A model generated the notes under the pieces. It saw only the letters and a list, made by a program, of their open reading frames with translations, was not told the origin of the DNA and did no database searches. The translations under genes were made by a program, and so were the position numbers. 64,000 nt of DNA from Guillardia theta CCMP2712 (Eukaryota > Cryptophyceae > Pyrenomonadales > Geminigeraceae), in NCBI RefSeq assembly GCF_000315625.1, contig NW_005434611.1:1-64000 (forward strand). The letters are read 5' to 3'. Positions 29,997-41,252 of this stretch are shown piece by piece; position 1 is the stretch's first letter; every line of letters starts with the position of its first letter.

Positions 29997-32116
29997 TCAG
30001 TCAGTCATGAATTCTTGCTTTACTTCCCCACCTTGCTCGGTGAGCTTTCCACATCCGCTTCCAGGGAGCAGGAGCGAGGCAGCTCCAAGGACGAGCGGTT
30101 TATGTTTCCTGCAGCCCCGTGAGCGCTCGAGCTTGTCAGCCCTCCAGCTCTCACCGTCAGGGTCGAGGTGGAAGGGAACCAAGCTCTCGCCATGGCAGAC
30201 CATGTCGAGGCCGCTCAGCTCGTCTTCAATGGCTGCAACCCCGTCAGCACTGGCGTGATGTTGCGCCTGCCAACTCTCACCAACTCGCAGCCCGAGCGTC
30301 ATGTCGACCAGCTGGAGAAGAAGGTCAAGAGCAGCGAGCGGAAGGGACGGAGACCTTGAGGAGGATGTAGGAGACAATGAGGGACCAGATGGCAGAAAAG
30401 GCGACTCCGTACATCTGCAGGTAGATCTGCTTCGGGTTCCCGTAGAAGGCCCCGTTCTTGCCAGATCCCTTCCCGGTGATCTCCTGGCACGAGTCTTCAA
30501 CTTCAGCTGTCCCACCCACCCGGGCTCACCTCAGTCGCGAAGAAGCCGGTCAAGATTCCTCCCAAGGCTCCTCCAGGCGCATGGATGCCGAAGGCGTCGA
30601 GCGCATCGTCATAGCCGAAGCGATGTTTCAGCTGAGCCGCAAAGTAGCAGACGGGCCCAGCTAGAAAACCCATGCAGAACGCGCCCGTGACATTGACGTA
30701 GCCTGCTCCGGCTGTGATGGTCACCAAGCCAGAGAACATGCCGCTGATGATGCCCAAGACACTCGGTCGCTGCCGACAGGAGTGAGATTGTAGCGACGAG
30801 GAGAAGACCTGCCACGTCGACTCCTCACCTTGCGGATCATCCACTCTGTGCACATCCACGTGAGTGATGCCGTAGCTGTCAAGGATCATTTCAGTATCTC
30901 AACATGCATGTCCAACTGTTGCAATCCTTTCACCTGCCGCCAGGTTTGTGTTCAAGACAGACGTTGCTGCCAGTCCGCTGACCTCTCAAGTCAGATTCCC
31001 CTCCTTCCCCTCCTCCCCTTTTCCCCTATTCCTCTTCTAACCTTTCTCCCTATTTCTCTTCTAAACTCGCATACCTGGTAACTCCGGTAGGTTGCCCGGG
31101 GTATCGTTCGCCCAACGCCGATCCTCCGTTGAATCCGCACCATCCCACCCAGAGCAGCGACGCCCCCAACACTGAAGAAGCACGGCGAGCATATCATTTT
31201 TCCCTCCTCCCCACCATGTGTCAAACTCACCTGAGATCAATATGTTGTGGTGGCTAAACACCTCCCTGCCGTACCCTGCTCGTTTCCCCACCACAATGCT
31301 AGACATCAGCCCTGCACACCCGGCAGCCACGTGTACCACATTCCCTCCTGCAAAGTCCATGACGCCTGCACTGTGCAAGAAGCCATCCGTCATCCAGGTA
31401 GAGTGTGCGATAGGACAGTAGACCAGCAGGTGCCACAGTCCGATGAAGACGAGCATTGGCCCGAACCTCATTCTGTCTGCAAATGCTCCGCTTATGAGCG
31501 CCGGGGTGATGATCGCAAAGGTGAGCGAGTAGACTACGAAGAGAGGCTCGGGGATAGACGGGAAGAGGGGATGGAACCCCGTTAGCTTCACCTTTTGCAG
31601 CCAAAACTTCTGGTGGCTTCCAAAAACTTTCCCTCCAGTGTCAAAAGCAAGGCTGTATCCAAAGAGAACCCACAGGATCGTTATCAGGCACGCAATGCTG
31701 AAGCTTTGCATCACGGTCGAAAGGACATTCTGAACGCGAACTAAGCCTCCGTAGAACATGGCGAGGCCGGGAATCGTCATCATGAAGACCAAGGCGGAGG
31801 AGGTGAGAATCCATGAGACATCGCCCGACTGGAAAGCTGGAATGCTGTTGCTGGTGGAGATGTTCTTTTGCAGCTGAGAAATGGTGCTCTCCAGCGCTTT
31901 GATCTTCTCTAGGATCAGGTCACTGTCTCGGAGCGAAGACTTGGCATTGGGAAACTCCTTCGATTTGACGGCTTCCACGCTTGCTCTCAATGCCGGAGAT
32001 TGTGGTTTCACCTTCCAATCCACTTGTCCTTCAGCACTACACGAGACCAAGAAGATGACAACGGAAAAATACTTGAGAACGCAGTACAAAAACCGTGGCA
32101 TGCTTAGATTTTTCAT
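29997..32116 (-). CDS. AMT: ammonium transporter (AMT/Rh family; 7 exons, 585 aa)
   Basis: Exons: 32116-31231, 31171-31075, 30977-30934, 30875-30829, 30769-30530, 30483-30355, 30311-29997. All phases match. A signal-like N-terminus (FLYCVLKYFSVVIFLVSCS) precedes a hydrophilic stretch with a probable coiled coil (ILEKIKALESTISQLQKN). The AMT core follows: GLAMFYGGLVR, the family signature DFAGGNVVHVAAGCAGL, WVGWCGFNGGSAL, ITAGAGYVNVTGAF, YDDALDAFGIHAPGGALGG and VDMTLGLRV. The protein conducts ammonium across the plasma membrane. The tail has EDELSGLDMVCHGE, the conserved cytosolic segment that couples subunits in AMTs, followed by about 60 extra residues. The extracellular coiled coil before the first AMT helix is unusual. 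Confidence 0.93.
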
Positions 32117-32687
32117 GTCGCGAACACCACAACTGTCTTGTTGGAAATCAAACTCATTGCGACAAGTTGGCGAGGCTCTGAGAAATGGGAAAAAAAGTTA
32201 GATGTGATAGATGATATCAGACTCGCATTGCAAATGAACGATCATTATTCAACGCAGCCTGCGGATTCCGGTCTGTTCTTGCTTTTCAGATGTTTGAGAC
32301 GGTAGCAACAAAGCGAGATGAATGTCACACTTCACAGGAAGGAAAGAAATTGAAATAGTGGCTAGTATGCAGCGTGTTGGGTATGAAGGTCGAGGTTCAG
32401 TCCGAAGATTCAACAGCATTCAGTGTGAGGAGCTAGCTATGGTTTGAATGTAACTACCTCAATAGTTGCAATGATGCCAGGGAGAGCTATAGACAGTCAC
32501 CAACATGGTTATGGTCAAAAATGGGTTAATACATCAAAATTCTGAGCAGGGAGGACGTCAAGTAATGGAAAGATGGCCAGTGATGAGGAAGAAACATGAT
32601 GGACGAGGGATGGAGGGACTGAGTGTAGGATGAAAGGAGGAAGAAATGACAGAGAAAGATGGGGAAACAATCAAGCAAAATGTAAGC
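32117..32687. other. intergenic, upstream of the ammonium transporter
   Basis: No coding signal. It presumably holds the transporter promoter. Nothing else seen. Confidence 0.5.
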
Positions 32688-32929
32688 GGTGGAGAGAGGT
32701 GGAGAGAGGTGGAGAGAGGTGGAGAGAGGTGGAGAGAGGTGGAGAGAGGTGGAGAGAGGTGGAGAGAGGTGGAGAGAGGTGGAGAGAGGTGGAGAGAGGT
32801 GGAGAGAGGTGGAGAGAGGTGGAGAGAGGTGGAGAGAGGTGGAGAGAGGTGGAGAGAGGTGGAGAGAGGTGGAGAGAGGTGGAGAGAGGTGGAGAGAGGT
32901 GGAGAGAGGTGGAGAGAGGTGGAGAGAGG
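32688..32929. repeat. decanucleotide minisatellite (GGTGGAGAGA), about 24 copies
   Basis: Essentially perfect 10-base units, followed by GAGTGAG-type purine repeats to about 32970. It makes long repetitive ORFs on both strands that are not genes. Confidence 0.98.
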
Positions 32930-32970
32930 AGAGTGAGAAGAGTGAGGGGAGTGAGGAGAGTGAGGGATAC

Positions 32971-34633
32971 TGGACAGCACGGGGAGGGTTGAAGGCATCA
33001 CGATCACGCGCTTGCTCCCTGCTCTCCCCTTCACTAGCGGCTAGCAATCTCCAGGATTGGGGGATGCTGGTCTAGTCAATAGGGGGTAGGGTGGGATCAG
33101 TACGGGTACATTCATCTGGTTTTAATACGACCCGGGTACTTGTAGTGCAATAAGGTCTATTCAGGTGGGTCCGAGGTAGACCCCGTGGGTCCAATGTTAA
33201 CCCAACAATAGGGATCGAACTGGTTGTGATAGGTGGGTGGTATGTTATTTGGAGCTAGAACCATTTAGTTAATAAACAATTCTGTACAACATATTACGAT
33301 TATAAGTATAATAATAATGTTAAATAAAAATGGTACAGTTATATAAATGAATATATTCTGTTTATAGGTACGAAATATCCATACCTCGTCTTATCGATCA
33401 CGATCCCTCGAGCTTGATGTCGAACTGATTTTGTTTCACCTACGTACTGGCCGGATACTTCGGTCATTGCCGGGCCAACCTCAGTGGGCGGCTGCCAGTG
33501 AGCGCCGGCCGGGCCCGGGGCATCTGATCCTGGGCCGCGCCTTTGCCACCGTGCCGTGACGGTTTCCGACAGTGCCGCAAGTATTACTGCTTGAAGAGTA
33601 CGGTACTGTAACTTGTGACGCCGCTAGTCTCACGCCGGTCCTCAGCCACGGTGCCGCGAAGCCCGGGCCTGAGTCGCTCTACTAGGCGGCCGGGCTACCG
33701 TACTCGACGGTGACCGCCCCGTATCACCGTGGCACCGTCACTGCCTCAGTGACAGTGTACGGTCGCCGTCGCCGGACTCGGTGACTCCGCCCCCCGCGGC
33801 GGCGCGTTGGCAACCCGGTTGAACCGGGTGAAGTCACTGAACTCAGTTCTGAATCGCCGCGGCCAGCCTGACGGTGCCGCCGGCCTAGCGGCGCGCCTAC
33901 TCAGTGAGTAGTAGACAAGTTTGTTAGAGTGGCCGCGCGACCGGGCCGTACCGTACTGCAGTGCACAGCGGCATCATCCCGCCGCGATCTCGCCGCCCGG
34001 CCGGCCCGGGCCCTGGGGCCCGCCCCGCGGCAATGTTGGCAGGCGACCGTGACCGTATAGTACGGCGGATCCGCCGCCGGGGCCCGGCAGCGGATGCAGT
34101 TCAATTCTTCAACTTTTGGCAAGTCCGAATCATGTTTCAAGTGTCACAGTGTGCAGTGCTGTCACGGTGGGCCGCGCTCCGAGGCTCAGTCCCGGCCGCA
34201 ACTTAGAAGCCGGCGGCGCCGCGCCCTGGCACTCACGGTCGGCCCCGGCGTACGGCACTGAGCTGGCGGCGCGGCCCGGCCCGCCGGCCTGCCGGGGGGG
34301 GCCGGTCAGCCATCATTCAAGCTCGCCGAATGTTTTCCCGGATTTGCCTACTGTGATGGGGTCCACATTTGATGGGACGAGTGAGAGAGAGGAAGCCGGG
34401 GAAGAATGGCAGTCAGTGAGGCAGAACTCAAGATTGCTTGAAGCAATGCTAGTCCAGCTGTCACAGAGTGCATGCCCGGATAAATGGAGACTGATTGTGA
34501 TGTACAGGTTTCCATCCCTTGTCTCTGACCTCATCCTCTGGCTTTGAATGGATGTCTGTGCCAGTGGCTATTGTCATGGACAGAAATATATCGAAGTTCG
34601 TCTGAGGTCCTTTCCCTCCCTTCCCTGGTTACA
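32971..34633. other. non-coding block: AT-rich patch and GC-rich island 3
   Basis: 33060-33250 has many GGGTA/GGGTC words and 33280-33365 is AT-rich. 33430-34320 is the longest GC-rich island in the window, dense in CCGGC, CACCG/CGGTG, GTCAC/GTGAC and ACTCAG words, with a near-palindrome acccggtt-g-aaccgggt near 33815. 34330-34630 could hold an upstream exon of the next gene. A 63-codon ORF there (MGSTFDGTSEREE) is unproven. Confidence 0.5.
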
Positions 34634-36412
34634 ATGAAGAACAAAGAGAGCAAGCGACTCTTTTCGACTTACAATTCATGCATTGCCCTTTTCAGGTCAG
34701 CTGGATTGAGGGGAACGAGCAAGTGGAGACTGATTGATTGCAGGAGATTATCCAAGTCTACCAACACCAGGGATTTGTGGGTGCGATGTGCAGTCTTGAC
34801 AGCAACGGTTGTCTTCCTGGCATCGATGATGTGGCACTGGATACCTCAGAAGACAAGTCTGAATACGGAACATAGAGCACAACCATCGTCTCAGCCTGCA
34901 GTTGCGAGAGCGAGATGCTCACCGACTGTTGACATGCATCACGTCGGCTCATGCAAGCCATTCGCATCATTCCAGCAAGATTGCAGTTTGTCGCCCGAAC
35001 AAGCGTACTCTCGCATACTGACAGCGGCTGCGGCGGCTCTCAAGGGCGAAAAGGTGAGGGAAGTGAAGCAAGGGAACGGAGTTACTCTGATCAATGAGTA
35101 TCTTCCAACCAATGTTTGGTAAAGAAGCCATGGCATGTTTCACTGAGTGACAAGTGCCGTAGGGTGCTGTCTGGAGACGAGCTGTTCGTGTTCCCGACTT
35201 GCGAGGTCGGTGATACCTTCGACATCCCGCTGCCATCGGCCAACAGGAATTCCATCGCAAAGGTAAATCGTGAGAGGTTTAAGGCAGTTGAGCGACTCGT
35301 CACCTTACTCAAGGTGAGGAGTATCTCCCCGCGGGTCCTCGAAGTAGAAGATTTCCTCACTCCCGAGGAATGTCACGAACTCATCTCGTCGGCGAAGCCG
35401 TTGATGTCTCGGAGCACAGTAAGCGCAGAAGGTGACTCAGCGGTGTCGCTTCAGGTGCATGGAAGTGGCAGTGTGGGCAAGAACTGAAGATCTCGTGATG
35501 CAGGAGAGCTCGCGGACCTCCAGCACAGCTTGGCTTCCACCCCACTCGCACACCCTTGCCAATAAGCTGTACGACAGAGTTTCGAGCCTTGTTGGCATTG
35601 ATTTTCGAAAGCACGAGCATGTCGTGGTCGAGGATTTACAGGCAATCGACAAGAGGGGTGGAAGTAGCGTAACAGCCTGGCAGGTTCTTCGATACGAAGT
35701 GAACCAGCACTATCACATTCACCAGTACATAGATGCCTGAGTTTGAAAGCCGGCCCTCACATTTTCTACAGTGACTACTTCGACCCTGTGCTGCATCGCG
35801 GCTTTCTACAAGGAGACGGCAGGTCGGCATGGATGTCTTATTGACCGTGAAGAACTATTTATGTTTATGTGGACAGGAACCGATTCATTACTGCCTTCTT
35901 CTACTTAACCGATGTTGAGCGTGGTGGCGAGACATGCTTCCCCATGACAGGCAAACTATCTTTTACGCCTGCTCTCCGACCTCACTTCCCCAACCACTCT
36001 GCTTTCCCTGTTCCGAACTCCCCTCTCCACCACCCTGAATCAAGTCCTTCGGTACCCCAAGCTCCCCCCCTCCTCCCTCCTCCCACGAGACGAAATCCGC
36101 TTCTTTTCCTGCTCTTCCTCTGCTGTCACAGCTCACAGTGCAAGAAGGTGATCCTCGGCCCATCACCGACTACTCCGACTGCAATCGCGGGCTGCGCGTC
36201 CCTCCGAAGCGAGGCAAGGCAATCATTTTCTACTCGCTGCTGGCCGATGGACAGGTTCGACCCACAGCCTGCCAGCATGTGCCTGACATGTCCCACAGAG
36301 AAGCGGAGGACTCGATGTCGCCTCCTGGCATGGCGGGTGCGACGTTCACAACGGAACGAAGTGGGCAGCGAACTACTGGATCACTCTCAAAGGGGTGCAT
36401 CCTCAGCGTTGA
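34634..36412 (+). CDS. prolyl 4-hydroxylase, membrane-anchored 2-oxoglutarate/Fe(II) dioxygenase (8 exons, 415 aa)
   Basis: Exons: 34634-35053, 35125-35418, 35504-35641, 35684-35724, 35772-35822, 35877-35950, 36139-36254, 36299-36412. One hydrophobic segment (AVLTATVVFLASMMWHW, about residues 55-75) would anchor it in the ER or Golgi with the catalytic part inside. The catalytic domain starts SPRVLEVEDFLTPEECHEL. Iron ligands are His297 and Asp299 (HIHHDYF) and His389 (SWHGGCD), with Lys399 (NGTKWAANYW) to hold 2-oxoglutarate. GGETCFP is also conserved. It hydroxylates prolines in secreted proteins, and the transmembrane collagen at 58841-57127 is one possible client. Two introns, 35642-35683 (only 42 bases) and 35951-36138, read best with GC donors. 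Confidence 0.9.
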
Positions 36413-37096
36413 GAAGAAGTTGCTGATTCGAAAAGATTTATTTTCAATGTAATAGAATGAAACGATTTGTTTTATTTCTCGTAACACCATGAAACCATCT
36501 CTCTTCGTCCCAATTGTGTTTTTAAAAATGATTAATTGCAATTGAGTCGTAAACCTTCTGTTTTCGCGACGGTTGGAGGAATTAAAAAATACTTTTTAAA
36601 AGGGGTCAATGGGGGAAAACAAGAGAGGAGGGGGGCGATCCGGGGGGGTAGGGGTTGTAGAAAAATCGGGGTGATAGACAGGCCATAAGGGGGTAGGTGC
36701 TGGCATAAGCAAGGGGTAGGGGTAATCGTCCCTTTATGTAGATTGGGGGTAATGTAAAGGAAAGGGTAGGGGTAGCACAACAGAACCGAAATCACAGGAT
36801 TTGCTGGGAGCGGTCCAGGGTAGTAGAGCATAATACAGGGGTAGGGGGTAGGAGGGTGCTATAGATATAGAAGGGTAGGGGGTGATGGAGTCGGATTTTC
36901 GCGGCCGCGGGAAGTATGGCAGGGAGGTGAGGACAGGCAAGAAGAAAGAAGCAACAGAAGCATAAGATAAGGAGCTGTTGAGGGTCAGAGGAAACGAGCA
37001 ACGAAGCGAGGAAGGAGAACAAGAAGCGAGGAAGGAGGATCAGTCGGAGGAAGAGTCTTGAACCAGTCGACCACCTTGCTTCATCAATTCGTACCG
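36413..37096. other. intergenic, G-rich
   Basis: 36590-36900 is dominated by degenerate GGGGTAGG words on the + strand, which could form G-quadruplexes. 36900-37096 would be the CYP97 promoter. No coding signal seen. Confidence 0.5.
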
Positions 37097-40000
37097 ATGG
37101 ATTCTGCTCGCACACTTCAAGTTGTTCTGCTTGTCGCATGCGGTAAGATTCGTGTGGTTTCAAACATTTTGTCTATTGCGATGAGATTACTCGTGACCTA
37201 CTGTTTGTCTGCTTTGGACATTGATTGTAAATAAATCGCTTGTGCATGTTGTGATATTTCTATTTTTAATCGAGCTAGCATCAAACTTGACTGACTTGTG
37301 CTTCAGGTCTCCTGGAGGTCACGGCCTACAGTTCACTTGCCTTGTCGTCGCCTGCTAGATACCTGACCTTGCAAGCTGATGTAGTGCGAACACCACGGAG
37401 GGCGAGCATCTTGTCTATGCGACAAACGCTCTCGTCCGATGAAGAGACGAAGCAGTCGCTGCATGGAGCAGCCAAGGGTCACGACCATGGCCATCACGCC
37501 CACCAGCTTCCTCCCTTGCTGAGCCCAAAGATGTTCCACACAGGCACATCAGCTGTGAAGTCACAGGAGATCAAGGATCCGGACATGATGGACAACTTTC
37601 TCACCGGGCTGTTCCAGGTGCTTCTTCCCAACCCCTCTCATTTGATCAATGTGTGCTGACTGCCTGATCGAAGATCGGGGGAAAGTTTCTGTGGCCAAAC
37701 GACAAGGCTGTCTTGGCGGTGGGACACATCAACGATCTCATCGGCGATCGTCCCATGTTCATGCCGCTCAACAAGTACTTCCGCGAGGTTTGGACGACTT
37801 GCCTCAGATGCTGCATCCCTCTACTCAGCATGCTCCCTTCTCCTCTCTCCCTCGCCCTTTCTCTCCCCAGTTCTTTATCCTGTGAACCGCCGTGTTCCTC
37901 TTACTCCCTGTTTCTGCGACAAACCACGGAAGTCCTCACTTTCCTCCCTCCCTCCCTCCCTCCCTCCCTCCCTCCCTCCCTCCCTCCCTCCCTTGCCATC
38001 TCGATAGCTGCTCCTCATGCTGCATTCTTACGTCATCTCACTTTGTCTGGCAGTATGGAGGAGTTTACAAGCTTTCCTTCGCTCCTGTGCCACAAGCAAC
38101 CTTCTACGTGCTCTCTGACCCACACGCGATCAAGCACGTTCTGAAAGAGAGTCCCAACGACTTTGACAAGGTCTCGAAGCTCGGGGTAGTCTGCCAGCTG
38201 CTGACGCATGGACAGGGTCTGCTATCTGAGATTCTAGAGCCCATCCTTGGAAAAGGTCTCATTCCCGCAGACCCCGAGACCTGGAGGCAGCGACGCCCCG
38301 TGATCCAGGTGACGCAGATGTTGTGGTGCTGCTCGATTTCTATATCGCCTGCAATCCGAACATCCGTATCATCGGCATTTTCCTCGTCGTCATCATCATA
38401 CTCATATTCATATTCATGGTCTTCATCACAAATCATCCCATTGAATTCTTCGGTCGTGTTCTCTTCATCGTGTCTACTTTCCTGTTCTGCTGGCATTCAT
38501 GACATCTTCTTCAGCCTGGTTTCCACATGCGCTGGTTAGAAAGGATGACGATGACCTTCAATGAATGCGCCTCGATTATGATCGACAAGCTTGAGGGAGA
38601 GGCAGATGCCGGGAATCTGGTGGATATGGAAGGAATGTTCAACTCAGTCTCTCTCGATATCATCGGCAAAGCTGTTTTTAACTACGAGTTTGGCTCTGTC
38701 ACCCGTGAGTCCCCGGTGATCAAGGTAAGTTCGTTCCCCCCTCGATGCGCTCTCAGCTCCGCTCTCGTCCCCTCCGCCTTCTCCCCCTCCTTCATCCCTA
38801 CTCCTCCCCCTCCGCAGATGCTACTCTCTCCCTTTCCTCCTCAATTCCTCTTCCAGTCTTGTCATCTTTCTCCCGATCTCTGTATGACCTTTTGTTTTCA
38901 GGCAGCGTACGCATGCCTCAAGGAAGCGGAGCACAGATCGACTTTCCTCCTTCCCTACTGGAACGTTCCCTTCCTTGGTCAGGGCAAGTTCTCAGTTGTT
39001 CCTCGTCAGCGGGAGTTTGCGGCTCACCTGGAGGTAAGATACAGTAGGATGAGGAGGGAGGGAAGGAGAGGAGAGGAGAGGAGAGGAGAGAGGAGAGGAG
39101 AGGAGAGGAGAGGAGGGGGCGCAGGACGTAAGGCAGGAGGAGAGGAGGGGCGATGCTGACATCTTGTAGGTGTTGAATGACACGCTGGACACAATCATCC
39201 AGAAAGCAAAATCGCTGAAGAACGAAGATGATCTCGAGGCTCTTGAGAGAAGAGACTACAAGAGTATCCAGGTGCTTCAGCATGATCCGATACGTGGACG
39301 CTGCTCCTTCTCTCTCCCCACGTGTTGCCCCATCTCTTCTCTTGAGGCTACTTGCTCTCCTTCCCTCCTCTCTCCTCTCTCTCTCCCCCCCCTCCCGCTT
39401 CCCCCCGCGTCTTCCTTGAACTTTCTCTCTTGTCCGGAACTTGCATCGCATGCAGGACTGACAGTCTCCTAGGATCCTTCGCTCCTCCGCTTCCTCGTCG
39501 ACCTGCGAGGAGGTGACTGTAACGACAAGCAGGTGCGGCTGATGAGCGACGTCGCCGTTCTCACCCCTTGCAACAGCTCAGGGACGATCTCATGACTCTC
39601 CTCGTCGCCGGGCACGAGACCACAGGCTCCCTCCTCACCTGGACTGCCTTCGAGCTCGCCCAGGTCAGCTGACGCGCATCCCGAACTCAGTCGCTCATCC
39701 CTCTCAGAATCCAGCGGAGATGCGGAAGGTGCAGGAGGAGGTCGATCGCGTCCTAGGGGGTCGCAATCCGACCATGGATGATATCAAGAAGCTCGAGTAC
39801 ACGCGGCTCGTCCTCGCCGAGGGCCTCCGCCTGTACCCCCAGGTGAGGATGGAAGAAGGAAGAACTGACGGAGTGGGCGGGGATGAGAGGAGAGAAGGGT
39901 ATAGGGGGGAGGAAGGGGGCGAGAGGAGGAAAGGGATGGAGAGGAAGGGATAAGGAAGGGGGAGGAGGGGAGGGATGGAGAGAAGGGAGGTAGCTGATGT

Positions 40001-40766
40001 GTACTTCAGCCTCCTATTCTCCTCCGACGAGCTCTCAAGGAGACGAAACTTCCTGTCGCTCACAGCGGAAGTCACGAGGACCAGGCGAGCAGCGACATGC
40101 AGCCATCCGGCGTCTCCATCTCCCCTGGAGCCAATATCTTCATCTCGGTAAGAGGAGGAGGAAGTCAAGGAAGCAAGATCTGCAGAGAAGATGACGGAGA
40201 GGAGAAGGGAGGAAGGGGAGAGGAAGCAGAGAGGAGGAGGGAGCAGAGAGGTAACGAGAGGAGGAGGACGGTGACTGTGTTTGCAGGTCTGGAACCTTCA
40301 CAGGAACCCGAAGCTATGGGACAACCCTGACTCCTTCGACCCCTCCCGCTGGTTGCGCCCTCAGCCCGCTACCAACGGTCATAGCAGCTGGGCAGGATAC
40401 ACCCCCAGGAAAGATATGGGGCTCTATCCCAACGAGAACGACGCCAACTATGGCTACATCCCCTTCGGAGGAGGACAGCGCAAGTGCGTTGGCGATCAGT
40501 TTGCGATGCAGGAAGCTGTAGTCATCCTCTCCAAGCTCTTCCAGCGCTTCGACATCGAGCTTGCTGGTGCTTTCTTCCCCCCTGCTTCCTACATCTCCGA
40601 GCCCCCCCTCCCTCTTGCTTCTCGCTGCTCCTTTCCCTTCTCGTCTCCTCTCAGCTGCTGACCTCGAGGTCGTACAGGGTCTCCAGAGGAGGTGGGCATG
40701 TCCACTGGCGCAACCATCCACAGCAAGAACGGCCTGATGATCCGCCTCAAGAAGAGGAACGTCTGA
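37097..40766 (+). CDS. CYP97: cytochrome P450 of the CYP97 carotenoid ring hydroxylase family (14 exons, 637 aa)
   Basis: Exons: 37097-37142, 37307-37617, 37674-37787, 38054-38170, 38216-38308, 38515-38724, 38902-39033, 39170-39271, 39473-39532, 39577-39663, 39708-39842, 40010-40147, 40287-40566, 40678-40766. Every junction keeps phase. Landmarks: [33 protein letters not shown] at about 406-411 (oxygen-activating helix I), ExxR as EGLR at about 462-465, and the haem loop [10 protein letters not shown] with Cys about 582. CYP97 enzymes hydroxylate the rings of carotenes to make xanthophylls in plastids. The leader (LQVVLLVAC, then a Ser/Arg-rich stretch) suits a signal peptide plus transit peptide of a complex plastid. 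A His-rich spot (GHDHGHHAH) lies in the leader region. Intron 3 contains a CCCTCCCT run. Confidence 0.93.
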
Positions 40767-41252
40767 GTCAGAAGCCTCTGCTCCGGCCCATCACTGTCAT
40801 CCGACGGTCCCTGAGGTTACTCAGGCCGGGCTTTTCTCCTCAACGTTCTGCTCCTGAGCTTTTGCAGCTCCTGCCATTCAATCTCCTCGTATCCTGCTAG
40901 CTTCTGCCCCTTAAGATCAAGCTCCTCCTCCTCCTCCTCCTCCTCCTCCTCCTCCTCCTTCTCCTCCCCTCCCCCTCCTCCTCCTCCTTCTCCTCCCCTC
41001 CTCCTCCTCCTTCCTTGGTCCCTTCAGCCGCTTCCCTAAATTTTCCGCCTGTGAGTAGAACAGAGAATGACAACCAATGAGCATCTGACCGTACCTCACT
41101 CGTCAACAAGTCGCATACTGCACTTATAAGAGTGCTTTACTCAAAGTTAAGTTAAAATCAGTACGAGGACAATCAGAAAACTTGAAAAAGTTTGAAACTT
41201 TACGTTTCAAACTCTGTGCGATACAAACTTTTCAAAGTTCGTCCACAAAGTC
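40767..41252. other. intergenic between CYP97 and the next + strand gene
   Basis: Contains a (CTC)n-type run at about 40920-41015 and then AT-richer DNA with repeated AAAGTT words before the next start. No coding signal. Confidence 0.5.

Noticed and set aside
32526-33075. Five long ORFs of Ser/Leu/His/Pro or Arg/Glu/Val/Trp repeats
   Set aside because: All frames are open through the 10-base minisatellite (GGTGGAGAGA). This is repeat-driven, not coding.
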